DNA of 64,000 nucleotides from Neobacillus nitrireducens (GTDB taxonomy: Bacteria > Bacillota > Bacilli > Bacillales > Cytobacillaceae): positions 2,790,001-2,854,000 of the forward strand of contig NZ_CP133262.1 of the NCBI RefSeq assembly GCF_030915405.1. Direction: 5' to 3'. The stretch's first letter is position 1. Every line of letters starts with the position of its first letter. Of this stretch, positions 1 to 8,079 are shown one piece after another. The position numbers and the translations under genes were made by a program. The notes beneath the pieces are model-generated. The model ran no database searches and was not told where the DNA came from. It was given only the letters and a program-made list of their open reading frames with translations.

Positions 1-442
1 AGTCTACCGCACCATCTGGGACTCGATAGACTGCTTGCACTTCCTTCGTTAAAAAAGGTTCTTGCTGCAATGCCTGGGCAATTGGAATTTCTTCAACAGG
101 AATACCCAGTTTTTCACAAGATATCAGCCATTTTTGTAAATATCCATCTTCATCTTCAGGGACTTTTACGAATAAACCTCCTGTTTGCTCGATTGATCCT
201 GGAATCGTTTTTTTCAAGATTAGGTTTTCTCGGTAACTTTCAATGGCTGCTTCCTCATCACGAACAGCATATCGTGCACCCGAATGGAGCAGACCGTGAT
301 TTCGTGTGGAAGTACCATGTCCCAAGTCCTGTTGCTCTATTAATATTGCTTTTATGCCACGTAGGGAAAGATCACGAAGCACTCCTGCTCCTGTCATTCC
401 TCCACCTATTACAATTACTTCCGTTTCTAGTCTTTGTCCCAT
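1..442 (-). CDS. glpA: GlpA-like FAD-dependent glycerol-3-phosphate dehydrogenase, N-terminal part (runs off left edge)
   Basis: The minus strand reads open from an ATG at 442, with GGGAGG seven bases upstream, to the window edge, giving 147 residues. Near the N-terminus is an FAD-binding dinucleotide fold (VIGGGMTGAGVLRDL, about residues 11-25). It is followed by RNHGLLHSGARYAV and later VPDGAVD, blocks that match the large subunit of anaerobic glycerol-3-phosphate dehydrogenase (GlpA) better than aerobic GlpD. The family oxidises sn-glycerol 3-phosphate to dihydroxyacetone phosphate and passes electrons to the quinone pool. The C-terminal part lies outside the window, so the GlpA versus GlpD choice rests on N-terminal motifs only. 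The gene is preceded by a leader hairpin. Confidence 0.8.
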   Translation of the reverse strand, partial: MGQRLETEVIVIGGGMTGAGVLRDLSLRGIKAILIEQQDLGHGTSTRNHGLLHSGARYAVRDEEAAIESYRENLILKKTIPGSIEQTGGLFVKVPEDEDGYLQKWLISCEKLGIPVEEIPIAQALQQEPFLTKEVQAVYRVPDGAVD

Positions 443-488
443 ATCCAATTCCCTCCCAAGTTCGTTCTTAAGGGTTATTTTTGCACAC

Positions 489-550
489 AAAAAAGCCATA
501 AAAACGCATAGGAATAGTAATGACCCATTCCCGATGGTTTTTATGGCTTT
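489..550 (-). promoter_or_regulatory. Terminator-like hairpin in the leader of the glpA-like gene
   Basis: On the minus strand a perfect 14-bp stem (AAAGCCATAAAAAC pairing across 550-537 and 505-492) encloses a 31-base loop and is followed by six T residues. It ends about 47 nt before the glpA-like start codon, in the untranslated leader. Known in the family: B. subtilis glpD and glpFK leaders contain a terminator relieved by the antiterminator GlpP with glycerol-3-phosphate. That this hairpin works in the same way is an inference. It could also be the terminator of the upstream kinase gene, but a palindromic repeat already lies directly behind that gene. The rest of 443-758 is AT-rich leader and promoter-type DNA. 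Confidence 0.6.
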
Positions 551-677
551 CTCCAAGTCTCTAAGCCTGCTATTATATTTTCTATTTTAAGCATACCAAA
601 TATATTCCTTCGCACAAAGCAATAGCATGTCAAAATTGTGAATTTTAATTAGAAACGTTCCATTGGTTTTTAAATAA

Positions 678-727
678 GGTGTCAGGCACCGTTCGTGGAC
701 ATTTGTCCACAAGCGGTGCCTGACACC
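678..727. repeat. Dispersed palindromic repeat, copy 1
   Basis: Outer arms are GGTGTCAGGCACCG and CGGTGCCTGACACC, and the inner palindrome is TGGACATTTGTCCA; the unit is 50 bp. It begins 31 nt after the stop of the histidine kinase gene. Read on the minus strand it is followed by TTATTT, so it can act as that operon's terminator. Confidence 0.95.
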
Positions 728-758
728 AAACTAACACCACACCATGCTAACGCCCAAA

Positions 759-1796
759 TTACAATGTGATAGTAAAGGTTGTCCCCTTCCCTTCTTCACT
801 GTCAACAAGGATGGTTCCGTCATGCATTTCGATGATTTTTTTCACGATAGATAGTCCTAATCCACTGCCGCCTTTGGAGCGGTCTCTCGCTTTATCTGCT
901 TTATAAAAACGTTCAAAGATATGAACCTGATCTTTTTTTGAGATGCCAATCCCCGTATCGGTTATTTTCACCACCGTTTTGCCAACGACCTGATGGAGAT
1001 GAACGCGAATCGTTCCGAGCTTTGGAGTAAATTTAATACTGTTGTGAATGAGATTGGTCCATACCTGGCTCATCAAATCTTCATCCGCAGTGATGTCGAC
1101 CTTCTCTAGGGACACATCCAGTTCCAGTTCCTTTTCTGTCCAATGCGGTTCACACGCCAAGATAATCATCCGTATTTGTTGGTCTAATCGATAGCTATGC
1201 CTCTCAAAGGGATGATGCTTTGTTTCTAGTGACGTTAACTTCATGAGATTATCACTTAATTTTGATAACCTTCTACTCTCCGTTTCAATAATACTAAGAT
1301 AATGGCTTCTTTCCTCACCCGAAAGTTGATTTAATTGAAGCGCCCTTGCAAAACCCATGATTGACGTCAAAGGCGACTGAATTTCATGCGAGACATTAGA
1401 GATAAACTCCTGCCGCATCTCTTCTAATTGCTTTAATTGCTTTGCCATATGATTAATATGGTCAACCAGACTAGTGAACTGGTTTCTTTTACCGGAATTT
1501 AATTCGAGATATACATTAAAGTCGCCTTTAGAAATCCTTTTTAAAGCATCAAGTACTTCAAGAAAGAGATTGCGGCGCCTAGAACGAGTAAATAAAGAAA
1601 TAAAATATCCTACTATACTCATGACGAATAAACTGATAATTACTGTTGCCATATGACGAAAATAATCGGATGTATGAAAATCGAATAAATGATAAATGCC
1701 AGAGACGATGAAATAACCTGCTGAAAAGCCAAAAGAAACAAATACAAAGAAAAAGACAATCCCAAATACATGTTGAAAAAAACGCTTAATTTTCAT
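759..1796 (-). CDS. Membrane sensor histidine kinase of the bmrA-linked two-component system
   Basis: A 345-residue kinase with two membrane helices (about 9-35 and 47-69) around a very short external loop, then a HAMP-like linker. The HisKA H-box has the phosphoacceptor His137 (SNVSHEIQSP). The ATPase domain has an N-box near 252, DTGIGIS at 280-286 and GSGLGLS at 311-317. Its start overlaps the response regulator stop by four bases (ATGA), which indicates translational coupling. With almost no extracellular domain it resembles intramembrane-sensing kinases that report envelope stress or exporter substrates. The neighbouring exporter suggests that role, but the signal is unknown. Confidence 0.9.
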   Translation of the reverse strand: MKIKRFFQHVFGIVFFFVFVSFGFSAGYFIVSGIYHLFDFHTSDYFRHMATVIISLFVMSIVGYFISLFTRSRRRNLFLEVLDALKRISKGDFNVYLELNSGKRNQFTSLVDHINHMAKQLKQLEEMRQEFISNVSHEIQSPLTSIMGFARALQLNQLSGEERSHYLSIIETESRRLSKLSDNLMKLTSLETKHHPFERHSYRLDQQIRMIILACEPHWTEKELELDVSLEKVDITADEDLMSQVWTNLIHNSIKFTPKLGTIRVHLHQVVGKTVVKITDTGIGISKKDQVHIFERFYKADKARDRSKGGSGLGLSIVKKIIEMHDGTILVDSEEGKGTTFTITL

Positions 1797-2467
1797 GATC
1801 TTCCCTCAAAACGGTAGCCTAATCCCCAAATCGTCCGAATCCGGAACGGGAATTCTCCCTCAGGAAATCGCTCTCTTAACCTTTTAATATGGACATCGAC
1901 CGTTCGTTCGTCTCCTTCATAGTCGTAGCCCCAAATGTCTTCAATCAGCACCTCTCGTGAAAATGTTTTCCCCGGATAACTAGCCAATTTAAACAAGAGT
2001 TCGAATTCCTTCAACGGAAGGGTAATTTCCTTATCTTTAAAAGAAATTTCATGGGTCTTTCGGTTTAACTTAAATTCTTCAATCGTGATTGTTTGCGAAA
2101 CGGTTATATTATATCTTTTTAATAATGCTTTGACTCGAGCAGTTAGTTCCATCGGGTCAAAGGGTTTCACAAGATAATCGTCCGCTCCCAGCTCGAACCC
2201 TTTGAGTTTTTGTGAGGTTTCCCCTTTAGCCGTCAGCATTAAGATAGGAATATCACTGAAGGCCCGCAGCTCTTTGCATAATTCCCAACCATCCATATTT
2301 GGCATCATGATATCAATGACCGCTAAATCGATCTTTACCTTTTCCAGCAGTTTTAATGCCTGTACACCATCTGAGGCTTCATAAAGTTCGAATCCTTCTT
2401 TTTTTAAAAAAAGGTGGATTAATTCGCGAATATTGGCATCATCGTCGACTAGTAGTACCTTCGTCAT
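1793..2467 (-). CDS. OmpR/PhoB-family response regulator
   Basis: A receiver domain (about 1-115; acidic pocket VDDD at 8-10, phosphoacceptor Asp52 in IDIMMPNMDG, conserved Lys in LVKPFDP) precedes a winged-helix DNA-binding domain (about 127-224). The chosen start gives MTKVLLVDDD and has GAGG seven bases upstream. An in-frame ATG 21 bases earlier (2488) has no visible binding site. It lies between the exporter and the kinase in one operon and is probably phosphorylated by that kinase. The likely target is its own operon, by analogy with exporter-linked systems. Confidence 0.9.
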   Translation of the reverse strand: MTKVLLVDDDANIRELIHLFLKKEGFELYEASDGVQALKLLEKVKIDLAVIDIMMPNMDGWELCKELRAFSDIPILMLTAKGETSQKLKGFELGADDYLVKPFDPMELTARVKALLKRYNITVSQTITIEEFKLNRKTHEISFKDKEITLPLKEFELLFKLASYPGKTFSREVLIEDIWGYDYEGDERTVDVHIKRLRERFPEGEFPFRIRTIWGLGYRFEGRS

Positions 2468-2491
2468 TCCAACCTCATTCCTTTCCATCTA

Positions 2492-4240
2492 TTAAACAGT
2501 TTCATTCATCCGTAATTGCTGTTCGGCAAATTCACGATACAAAGAGTGGGTCCTAATCAACTGTTCATGCGTACCGCTGCCAGTAATTTTCCCCTTATCT
2601 AAAAAGAGAATTTGATCCGAATCAATCACGGTCGATAGACGATGCGCAATCACAAGTGTGGTTCTTCCCTTCATCAAATTTTGCAATGCCTGTTGGACAA
2701 CCTGTTCAGATTTGCTATCCAGACTCGAAGTCGCTTCATCTAACATTAAAATTTTTGGGTCTCTTAAAAAGGCACGCGCAATCGCAATCCGCTGTCGTTG
2801 CCCGCCCGATAGTTTAATTCCTCGTTCACCCACTTCTGTATCATATCCGTTCGGCAGTTCGGAAATAAACTGGTCTGCAAAGGCCATTTTGGCTACCCTT
2901 TCGATATCCGACTGGTCTACTGTTTTATCCATTCCGTAACAAATATTATCACGAATTGTCCCCACTACAATAGGACTTTCCTGTGATACATAACCAATTT
3001 GACTTCTCCAAGAAAACAGTGAAAACTGGTTAATTGGTACGTGCCCTAGGAGAATCGCCCCTTGCTGCGGTTGATAATAACGCTCTAATAAAGAAAACAG
3101 TGTCGTTTTTCCGCTTCCGCTCGGACCGACGATGGCTGTCACCTTGCCTGCTTCAGCGGAAAAACTGATATCTTTTAGTATTTCATCCCCATTCTTATAC
3201 GAGTAATTCAGGTGCTCTACAATTATGGATTGATCCACATGATCGACATCCCTCATGGACTCATCCTGTTCTTCGCACATATCCATGATGGCGATAATTC
3301 GATCTGTGGCACCGGTTGCTTTTTGAAATTGGGTAAAAAAGGCGGCTAATTGTCCCATTGGCATGACGATTTGAAATAGATACATGATAAAGGCAACTAA
3401 ATCACCCGCCTTTAATGCACCTGAGGACACTCTCATTCCACCGTAACCGAGAATAACCACAAGTAATACCATGATGACTAAACCAATCAGCGGTGTGATT
3501 AATGCTTGAATTTTGGCCTCTTTCAAGCCATATTGAAACAATTGAGTAATCCCGTTTTTGCCATTTTTATACTCGAATGCTTCTGCATTTGAGGCTTTGA
3601 CTAAGCGTATTTCTGATAGTACTTGCTGGAGGACTGAGGTGAACCGTGCTGTTTCGGTTTGCATTCCTTTTGACACCTGATGCATCCTCCTCCCAAGTGT
3701 CATTAAGATGACTGCTGCAAGTGGCAATGCGATAAACATTAACAAGGCCATTTTCCAATCCAATAGCAGCAATACAACAATTGAACCAATGATGGAAATG
3801 GTTCCTGAGAGGAAATTGGCGAGGTGATCGGTAATTAATCCTCTTACGACGGCCGTATCATTGGTCATTCGGCTGACCGTTTCACCTGTTTGATTTTCAT
3901 CATAGAACGGAATCGGTAAGACGAGCAGTTTTTTCCATAGACGATCGCGGATTCCTGCCACCACGGATTGGCCGATATGATTTAATAAATAGATGGATAT
4001 GCCGCTTGCTACTGCTTGGATTAAGAGCGCGGAAACAAGAAGAAGAATCCTTCCCGTACTTAAAGAGCTAATGGTAAAATCATTGATCAGGTTTTTTGTA
4101 AAAAGCGGGACCATTAGCCCCACTAGGGTGGTACCCACACTTAAAAGGAGGGCAATCCCCATAAACCATTTCGAGGGCTTGGTGTGTTGAACCAAGCGAA
4201 TAAATTGGCGCCAGCCCTTCTCTTTCTTCACTTCTGTCAT
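2492..4240 (-). CDS. bmrA: BmrA-type multidrug ABC exporter (half transporter)
   Basis: A 582-residue fusion of an ABC exporter membrane domain (six helices, about 1-320) and an ATPase domain with Walker [11 protein letters not shown]-loop, signature LSGGQRQRIAIARAFL and Walker B ILMLDEATSSLDS. Long stretches resemble B. subtilis BmrA, including GETVSRMTNDT, ARFTSVLQQVLSEIRLVKAS and LFQIVMPMGQLAAFFTQ. BmrA forms a homodimer in the plasma membrane that expels drugs such as cervimycin and doxorubicin. GAAGGG lies about 12 bases before the start, and a TATAAT-like -10 lies at 4303-4308. It is first in an operon with the two-component genes, whereas the B. subtilis gene has no such partners to my knowledge. 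Confidence 0.9.
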   Translation of the reverse strand: MTEVKKEKGWRQFIRLVQHTKPSKWFMGIALLLSVGTTLVGLMVPLFTKNLINDFTISSLSTGRILLLVSALLIQAVASGISIYLLNHIGQSVVAGIRDRLWKKLLVLPIPFYDENQTGETVSRMTNDTAVVRGLITDHLANFLSGTISIIGSIVVLLLLDWKMALLMFIALPLAAVILMTLGRRMHQVSKGMQTETARFTSVLQQVLSEIRLVKASNAEAFEYKNGKNGITQLFQYGLKEAKIQALITPLIGLVIMVLLVVILGYGGMRVSSGALKAGDLVAFIMYLFQIVMPMGQLAAFFTQFQKATGATDRIIAIMDMCEEQDESMRDVDHVDQSIIVEHLNYSYKNGDEILKDISFSAEAGKVTAIVGPSGSGKTTLFSLLERYYQPQQGAILLGHVPINQFSLFSWRSQIGYVSQESPIVVGTIRDNICYGMDKTVDQSDIERVAKMAFADQFISELPNGYDTEVGERGIKLSGGQRQRIAIARAFLRDPKILMLDEATSSLDSKSEQVVQQALQNLMKGRTTLVIAHRLSTVIDSDQILFLDKGKITGSGTHEQLIRTHSLYREFAEQQLRMNETV

Positions 4241-4360
4241 ATATATTTACATCCCTTCTTCGGATCACGAACTTCAAACTTCGATTCTCATCTACAAACT
4301 GAATTATATAAAGAATATATGAATTGAATGTGAACTTCTAGTAAGCGGAACCGGAAAAAA

Positions 4361-4410
4361 GGTGTCAGGCACTGTCCGTGGACATTTGTCCACGCGCGGT
4401 GCCTGACACC
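4361..4410. repeat. Dispersed palindromic repeat, copy 2
   Basis: A complete 50-bp copy with inner palindrome TGGACATTTGTCCA. It begins 24 nt after the stop of the PAS kinase gene. One arm base differs (CACTG instead of CACCG), giving a tolerated mismatch. Confidence 0.95.
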
Positions 4411-4434
4411 CAAACATAACATCTAATTTCACTT

Positions 4435-6051
4435 TCAACTTACGGATGGTAATTTTATTTCGACTACTGTTCCTTCATTGCCGTTACTATTAAACGTAAG
4501 GCTTCCGTTGTGTTGTTTAATAATTTTATTACTAATCATTAGTCCGAGGCCTGTTCCCTTTTCTTTCAATGTATAAAACGGCTCGCCTAAACGAGGGAGC
4601 AGTTCTTCCGGAATCCCGCAGCCCTGATCTTGAAATGCTATTACACACTCGTCTTCCGGCCCTTTTCGAAGGTTGATTTGAATTTCTCCTCCTTCTTTCA
4701 TGGCCTCCATAGCATTCTTTAAAATATTAAGGAATACTTGCTTTAATTGATTCTTCTCACAAATAATAAAATAAGAGGATTCTTCAAACTTTAGGTTAAA
4801 TTGGATATTACTCATCATGGCCTCAGGAGCTAAAAGCACAAGTGTCCCTTCAATCAATTCTAAAACATTCGTCCTATTTAACTCCACTGCTTGCGGTTTT
4901 CCCAGCGTAAGCAGTTGGCTTGTAATGTTTTCAATACGATCCAGTTCACTTAGCAGCAATTCATCAATCGAACTATCTGCTCTTTTATAAAGCTGCATGA
5001 AACCTTTTATGGTTGTTAGTGGATTCCGGATTTCATGAGCCACTCCTGCCGCTAACTCCCCGACAATTGATAGCTTCTCAGAGCGCAATAGAATATCTTC
5101 CGCCTTTTTACGTTCAGAGATATCCCTGCTGACAATCACAATATTCTCAATCAAGCCAGTTTCTCCCCTAACGGGCATACAGCGGGACTCAAAATCAAGC
5201 CATCGTCCATCTTTGTGCATCATCCGGAATTCCATAGATTGCGATTCTTTATTTTCATACATCTGCTTGATGGTATTACTAAACATATCAACTTCGTCCG
5301 GATGAATTAATTGGAATTTTTCTAAGCGTTCAAGCTCATTGCATTGAAACCCTAACACATTTTCATGTGAAGGGGAGGAGTAAATAATCGCCTGCTCTTC
5401 ATTCATAACAATGATCAGGTCTGAAGTATTCTCAGCAATCAAGCGATATTTTGCTTCACTTGCCTCAACCATTTTATACATATCTATTAAGCTATTATTT
5501 AATCTATACAACTTCAAATATGACTCAATAAGTAATACTCCAACAGAAAATCCTAACCACACAAACAGAAGATACTGAACGTGAAAGAATGGTTTATCAA
5601 TAAATATTTTAAACACGAAAACAACAATTAAATAAAAAACAAGATATGTTCCAAAAAGGGCTATACTTCTTTTTACTGCAGTAATACGTTTTGTAAACAA
5701 ATAGATGATGGAAAAACCAATCATTGTCATTGCCCATCCTATAATAACAGGAGGCCAATGACCATTTGTCACTAATCTTGTAAATAAAGAAAGGGCTCCC
5801 GTTATTAACCCTGCTGTGGGTCCAAGATAAGCAAATATTAGTATAACAGGTGCATACCTAATGTCATAGGAATAGCCTTCCTGATTGATTGCTAACAAAC
5901 TAAGGACGGAGGAAACGACTCCCGCATAAATACCCATTCCAATTGTCGAATGCTTAAATGGTTTATGTTTGGTAAATGCACCTATGACTAAAGGCGTACT
6001 TACCAATAGAGAAAAAATTGCGAGGTTCATAATGTAGTCTAACAGGATCAA
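4435..6051 (-). CDS. 5TM-PAS sensor histidine kinase, sporulation-kinase type
   Basis: The N-terminus has five or six membrane helices of the 5TMR-LYT type (about 1-185). A PAS domain follows (about 200-310), then HisKA with the H-box GVAHEIRNPLT (His near 339), an N-box (LKNAMEAM) and G-boxes (DQGCGIPEE, GTGLGLMISN). The kinase core is like B. subtilis KinA-KinE, which feed the Spo0F-Spo0B-Spo0A phosphorelay. No response regulator is adjacent, as expected for an orphan phosphorelay kinase. The frame is open to a GTG at 6066. TTG at 6051 is preferred because GGGTGGGAG lies just upstream, and ATG at 6030 is another possibility. A role in sporulation is inferred from architecture only. Confidence 0.8.
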   Translation of the reverse strand: MILLDYIMNLAIFSLLVSTPLVIGAFTKHKPFKHSTIGMGIYAGVVSSVLSLLAINQEGYSYDIRYAPVILIFAYLGPTAGLITGALSLFTRLVTNGHWPPVIIGWAMTMIGFSIIYLFTKRITAVKRSIALFGTYLVFYLIVVFVFKIFIDKPFFHVQYLLFVWLGFSVGVLLIESYLKLYRLNNSLIDMYKMVEASEAKYRLIAENTSDLIIVMNEEQAIIYSSPSHENVLGFQCNELERLEKFQLIHPDEVDMFSNTIKQMYENKESQSMEFRMMHKDGRWLDFESRCMPVRGETGLIENIVIVSRDISERKKAEDILLRSEKLSIVGELAAGVAHEIRNPLTTIKGFMQLYKRADSSIDELLLSELDRIENITSQLLTLGKPQAVELNRTNVLELIEGTLVLLAPEAMMSNIQFNLKFEESSYFIICEKNQLKQVFLNILKNAMEAMKEGGEIQINLRKGPEDECVIAFQDQGCGIPEELLPRLGEPFYTLKEKGTGLGLMISNKIIKQHNGSLTFNSNGNEGTVVEIKLPSVS

Positions 6052-6252
6052 GTAACTCCCACCCACTTTATATGATGTTCAAAATATTCCCTCTTATCAT
6101 AAACCAGTCCTGTTGCTATTTCCATACAAATTCTTTTCGCAGTAAATAAAACCTAGGATTAATTACTTGTATCTACAATTAATAATTTTAAAATTCCCCT
6201 ATACAATATGAAAATCCTACTCAACCAATCGAATAGGATCCTTTTGTATGAT

Positions 6253-7038
6253 TTACTGGGCTGTGTAGCCGCCATCTAGAATGACTGCTTGCCCTGTAAC
6301 CCCTCTTCCTTTTTCACTTGCTAAAAAGACAGCGTAATCAGCAATTTCGGTTACGGACAAGAGCCTTCTTTGTGGAATCAATGGGAAGAGCACTTCTTCA
6401 ATAACACGGTCTAAGCTGACATTTCTTGTTTTAGCCAAATCTGCCAATTGGTTTCTCACAAGCGGTGTATCGACGTAACCAGGACATAAGGCATTTACGG
6501 TAATTCCGTCCGCAGCCCCCTCCAATGCGGCGACCTTTGTTAAGCCAATAACACCGTGTTTTGCGCTATTGTAGGCAGCTTTACCTGCAAAGCCGATGAC
6601 ACCGTTAATGGAAGCAATGTTGATGACTCGGCCAAAGCCTTGTTTTTTCATGATAGGGAATACGTTTTTGATGCCAATAAATGGGGCGGTTAACATAAGT
6701 TTTATCAGTAATTCAAATTTTTCAGTAGGAAACTCCTCAATTGGTGAAACATGCTGCATTCCGGCGTTATTGACTAAGATATCCATGCTGCCAAATCTTT
6801 TATAAGCCGCTTGAAGGCTATTTTTAAATGCTTCCTCATCCATCACATCACAGGGGGCCGATAACGCTTCAAATCCTTGCTCCCTTAATTCAGCAGCTAC
6901 TTCCTCACTTTTATCAGCGTTTATATCTGAGATCACTACCTTCGCGCCTTCCTGTGCAAAGGTTTTTGCCATTTCTAAACCAAGCCCACTTGCAGACCCT
7001 GTAATAAATGCAGTTTTTCCTTCTAATAATTTGTTCAT
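6253..7038 (-). CDS. 3-hydroxybutyrate dehydrogenase (SDR family)
   Basis: A classical short-chain dehydrogenase of 261 residues with a cofactor loop (TGSASGLG, 13-20), NNAG (90-93) and a catalytic Ser143-Tyr156-Lys160 triad. The block NNAGMQHVSPIEEFP and the C-terminal lid around PLIPQRRLL are typical of D-3-hydroxybutyrate dehydrogenase, which interconverts 3-hydroxybutyrate and acetoacetate with NAD. ATG at 7038 has GAGGAGG at good spacing; the in-frame ATG two codons upstream is too close to that site. The nearest B. subtilis relative is probably YxjF. It is a single-gene unit and no PHB genes are nearby. Confidence 0.85.
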   Translation of the reverse strand: MNKLLEGKTAFITGSASGLGLEMAKTFAQEGAKVVISDINADKSEEVAAELREQGFEALSAPCDVMDEEAFKNSLQAAYKRFGSMDILVNNAGMQHVSPIEEFPTEKFELLIKLMLTAPFIGIKNVFPIMKKQGFGRVINIASINGVIGFAGKAAYNSAKHGVIGLTKVAALEGAADGITVNALCPGYVDTPLVRNQLADLAKTRNVSLDRVIEEVLFPLIPQRRLLSVTEIADYAVFLASEKGRGVTGQAVILDGGYTAQ

Positions 7039-7144
7039 ATGCATATCCTCCTCATCAACTATTCTTTTATATTTACGCGCAACACTCTTAGGTCATCCCT
7101 GTCTCCAAAAAGAAACGAGAAAATTTATAAAAACTCTTACTTAA

Positions 7145-7179
7145 CAAAAAAAGCATCAAAGAATCTCTCTCTGATACTT
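7145..7179 (-). terminator. Intrinsic terminator of the SGNH hydrolase gene
   Basis: On the minus strand AAGTATCA pairs with TGATGCTT (one G-U pair), can be extended with a few more pairs, and is followed by seven T residues. It begins 10 nt beyond the stop at 7189. Confidence 0.8.
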
Positions 7180-7188
7180 CTTTTCTAT

Positions 7189-7917
7189 TTATCTTACCTC
7201 ATTCTTACTCTTATCAATATTTTTCCAAAACTCTTTTGCAATTAGTTGATAGCCTTCTTTACTTAGATGAATGTTTAATGGATTTGGAAGGTAGGTTTGA
7301 TAATCCTCAGCGATAATTGTATCTGTTTCAACAAAAGTGTCGCCATTTGCGATGGTTCTTGCTTCAATCATTCCATTAAATGTAGCTAACAGTGGTAATA
7401 ATACAGCTTGTTGTGCTTGTGGAAGGTATGGAAATGGATTATAGTAACCCATCACATACACCTTAACCGTTGGATTTAACTGGTCAATTGCAGCTAAAAT
7501 GGTTTGTAAATTTACGGCAACCGTGCTTAATGCACCAGGGATTTTAGATTGATCCGTTATTGCTGGTAATAAATCATTCGCACCTATATCAATTGTAATA
7601 AACTCAGCTTCTTTAATTTTTGTCTGAACATCTGCTCTAGTAAGAACATCGGTTGCTAAATTCGTTGATTTATACCCAGGAATTCCAAAATTCTTAAAGT
7701 CCACGGTATATTGGGATTGTTCAAAGCGGTTTTTAAGGTAATCAGGATAACCCAAATCCATTCCACCCGCAGGTGTCATCCCTGCTGCTAACGAATCACC
7801 TAGTGCTACATAATCTATGACCTTCTTGGCAGGTTCATTGGCAAAGGTGGAAATTGGTACAGCAGTGAGTAAGGCCCCGACGAGTACTGCACTTGTTACC
7901 TTTCGAAAAAACTTCAT
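7189..7917 (-). CDS. Secreted SGNH/GDSL-family hydrolase
   Basis: A 242-residue protein with a signal peptide ending near residue 26 (a basic start, a hydrophobic core, then FANE). Block I is ALGDSLAAG with nucleophile Ser42. Block III is IGANDLL with Asn114. The C-terminal block is NIHLSKEGY with His217. The family cleaves esters of lipids or acylated glycans. The Asp usually found three residues before the catalytic His is Leu214 here, so the protein may use a Ser-His dyad. The natural substrate cannot be read from sequence. It is a single gene with its own terminator. Confidence 0.85.
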   Translation of the reverse strand: MKFFRKVTSAVLVGALLTAVPISTFANEPAKKVIDYVALGDSLAAGMTPAGGMDLGYPDYLKNRFEQSQYTVDFKNFGIPGYKSTNLATDVLTRADVQTKIKEAEFITIDIGANDLLPAITDQSKIPGALSTVAVNLQTILAAIDQLNPTVKVYVMGYYNPFPYLPQAQQAVLLPLLATFNGMIEARTIANGDTFVETDTIIAEDYQTYLPNPLNIHLSKEGYQLIAKEFWKNIDKSKNEVR

Positions 7918-8040
7918 ACACGGTTCATCCCCCTTTGTTCTTTATTAATACCACTTCAATCTTAACAGAGAACTACTTTTCTGTAAAATGACTGCCTGAA
8001 TATTTAATAATCTAACTGTATCAAGCAAGCAAGATTGAAA

Positions 8041-8065
8041 ATGTCCACTGACGGTGCCTGACACC
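8041..8065. repeat. Dispersed palindromic repeat, half copy (copy 3)
   Basis: Only the right half remains: ATGTCCACTGACGGTGCCTGACACC. It ends 14 nt from the stop of the downstream-reading 8080 gene. The left arm is missing, so it cannot fold into the full hairpin. Confidence 0.85.
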
Positions 8066-8079
8066 ATATTTTTGACATC

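Noticed and set aside
70-590. Plus-strand open frames at the left edge
   Set aside because: They lie opposite the glpA-like gene and its leader, lack ribosome sites and have no family features.
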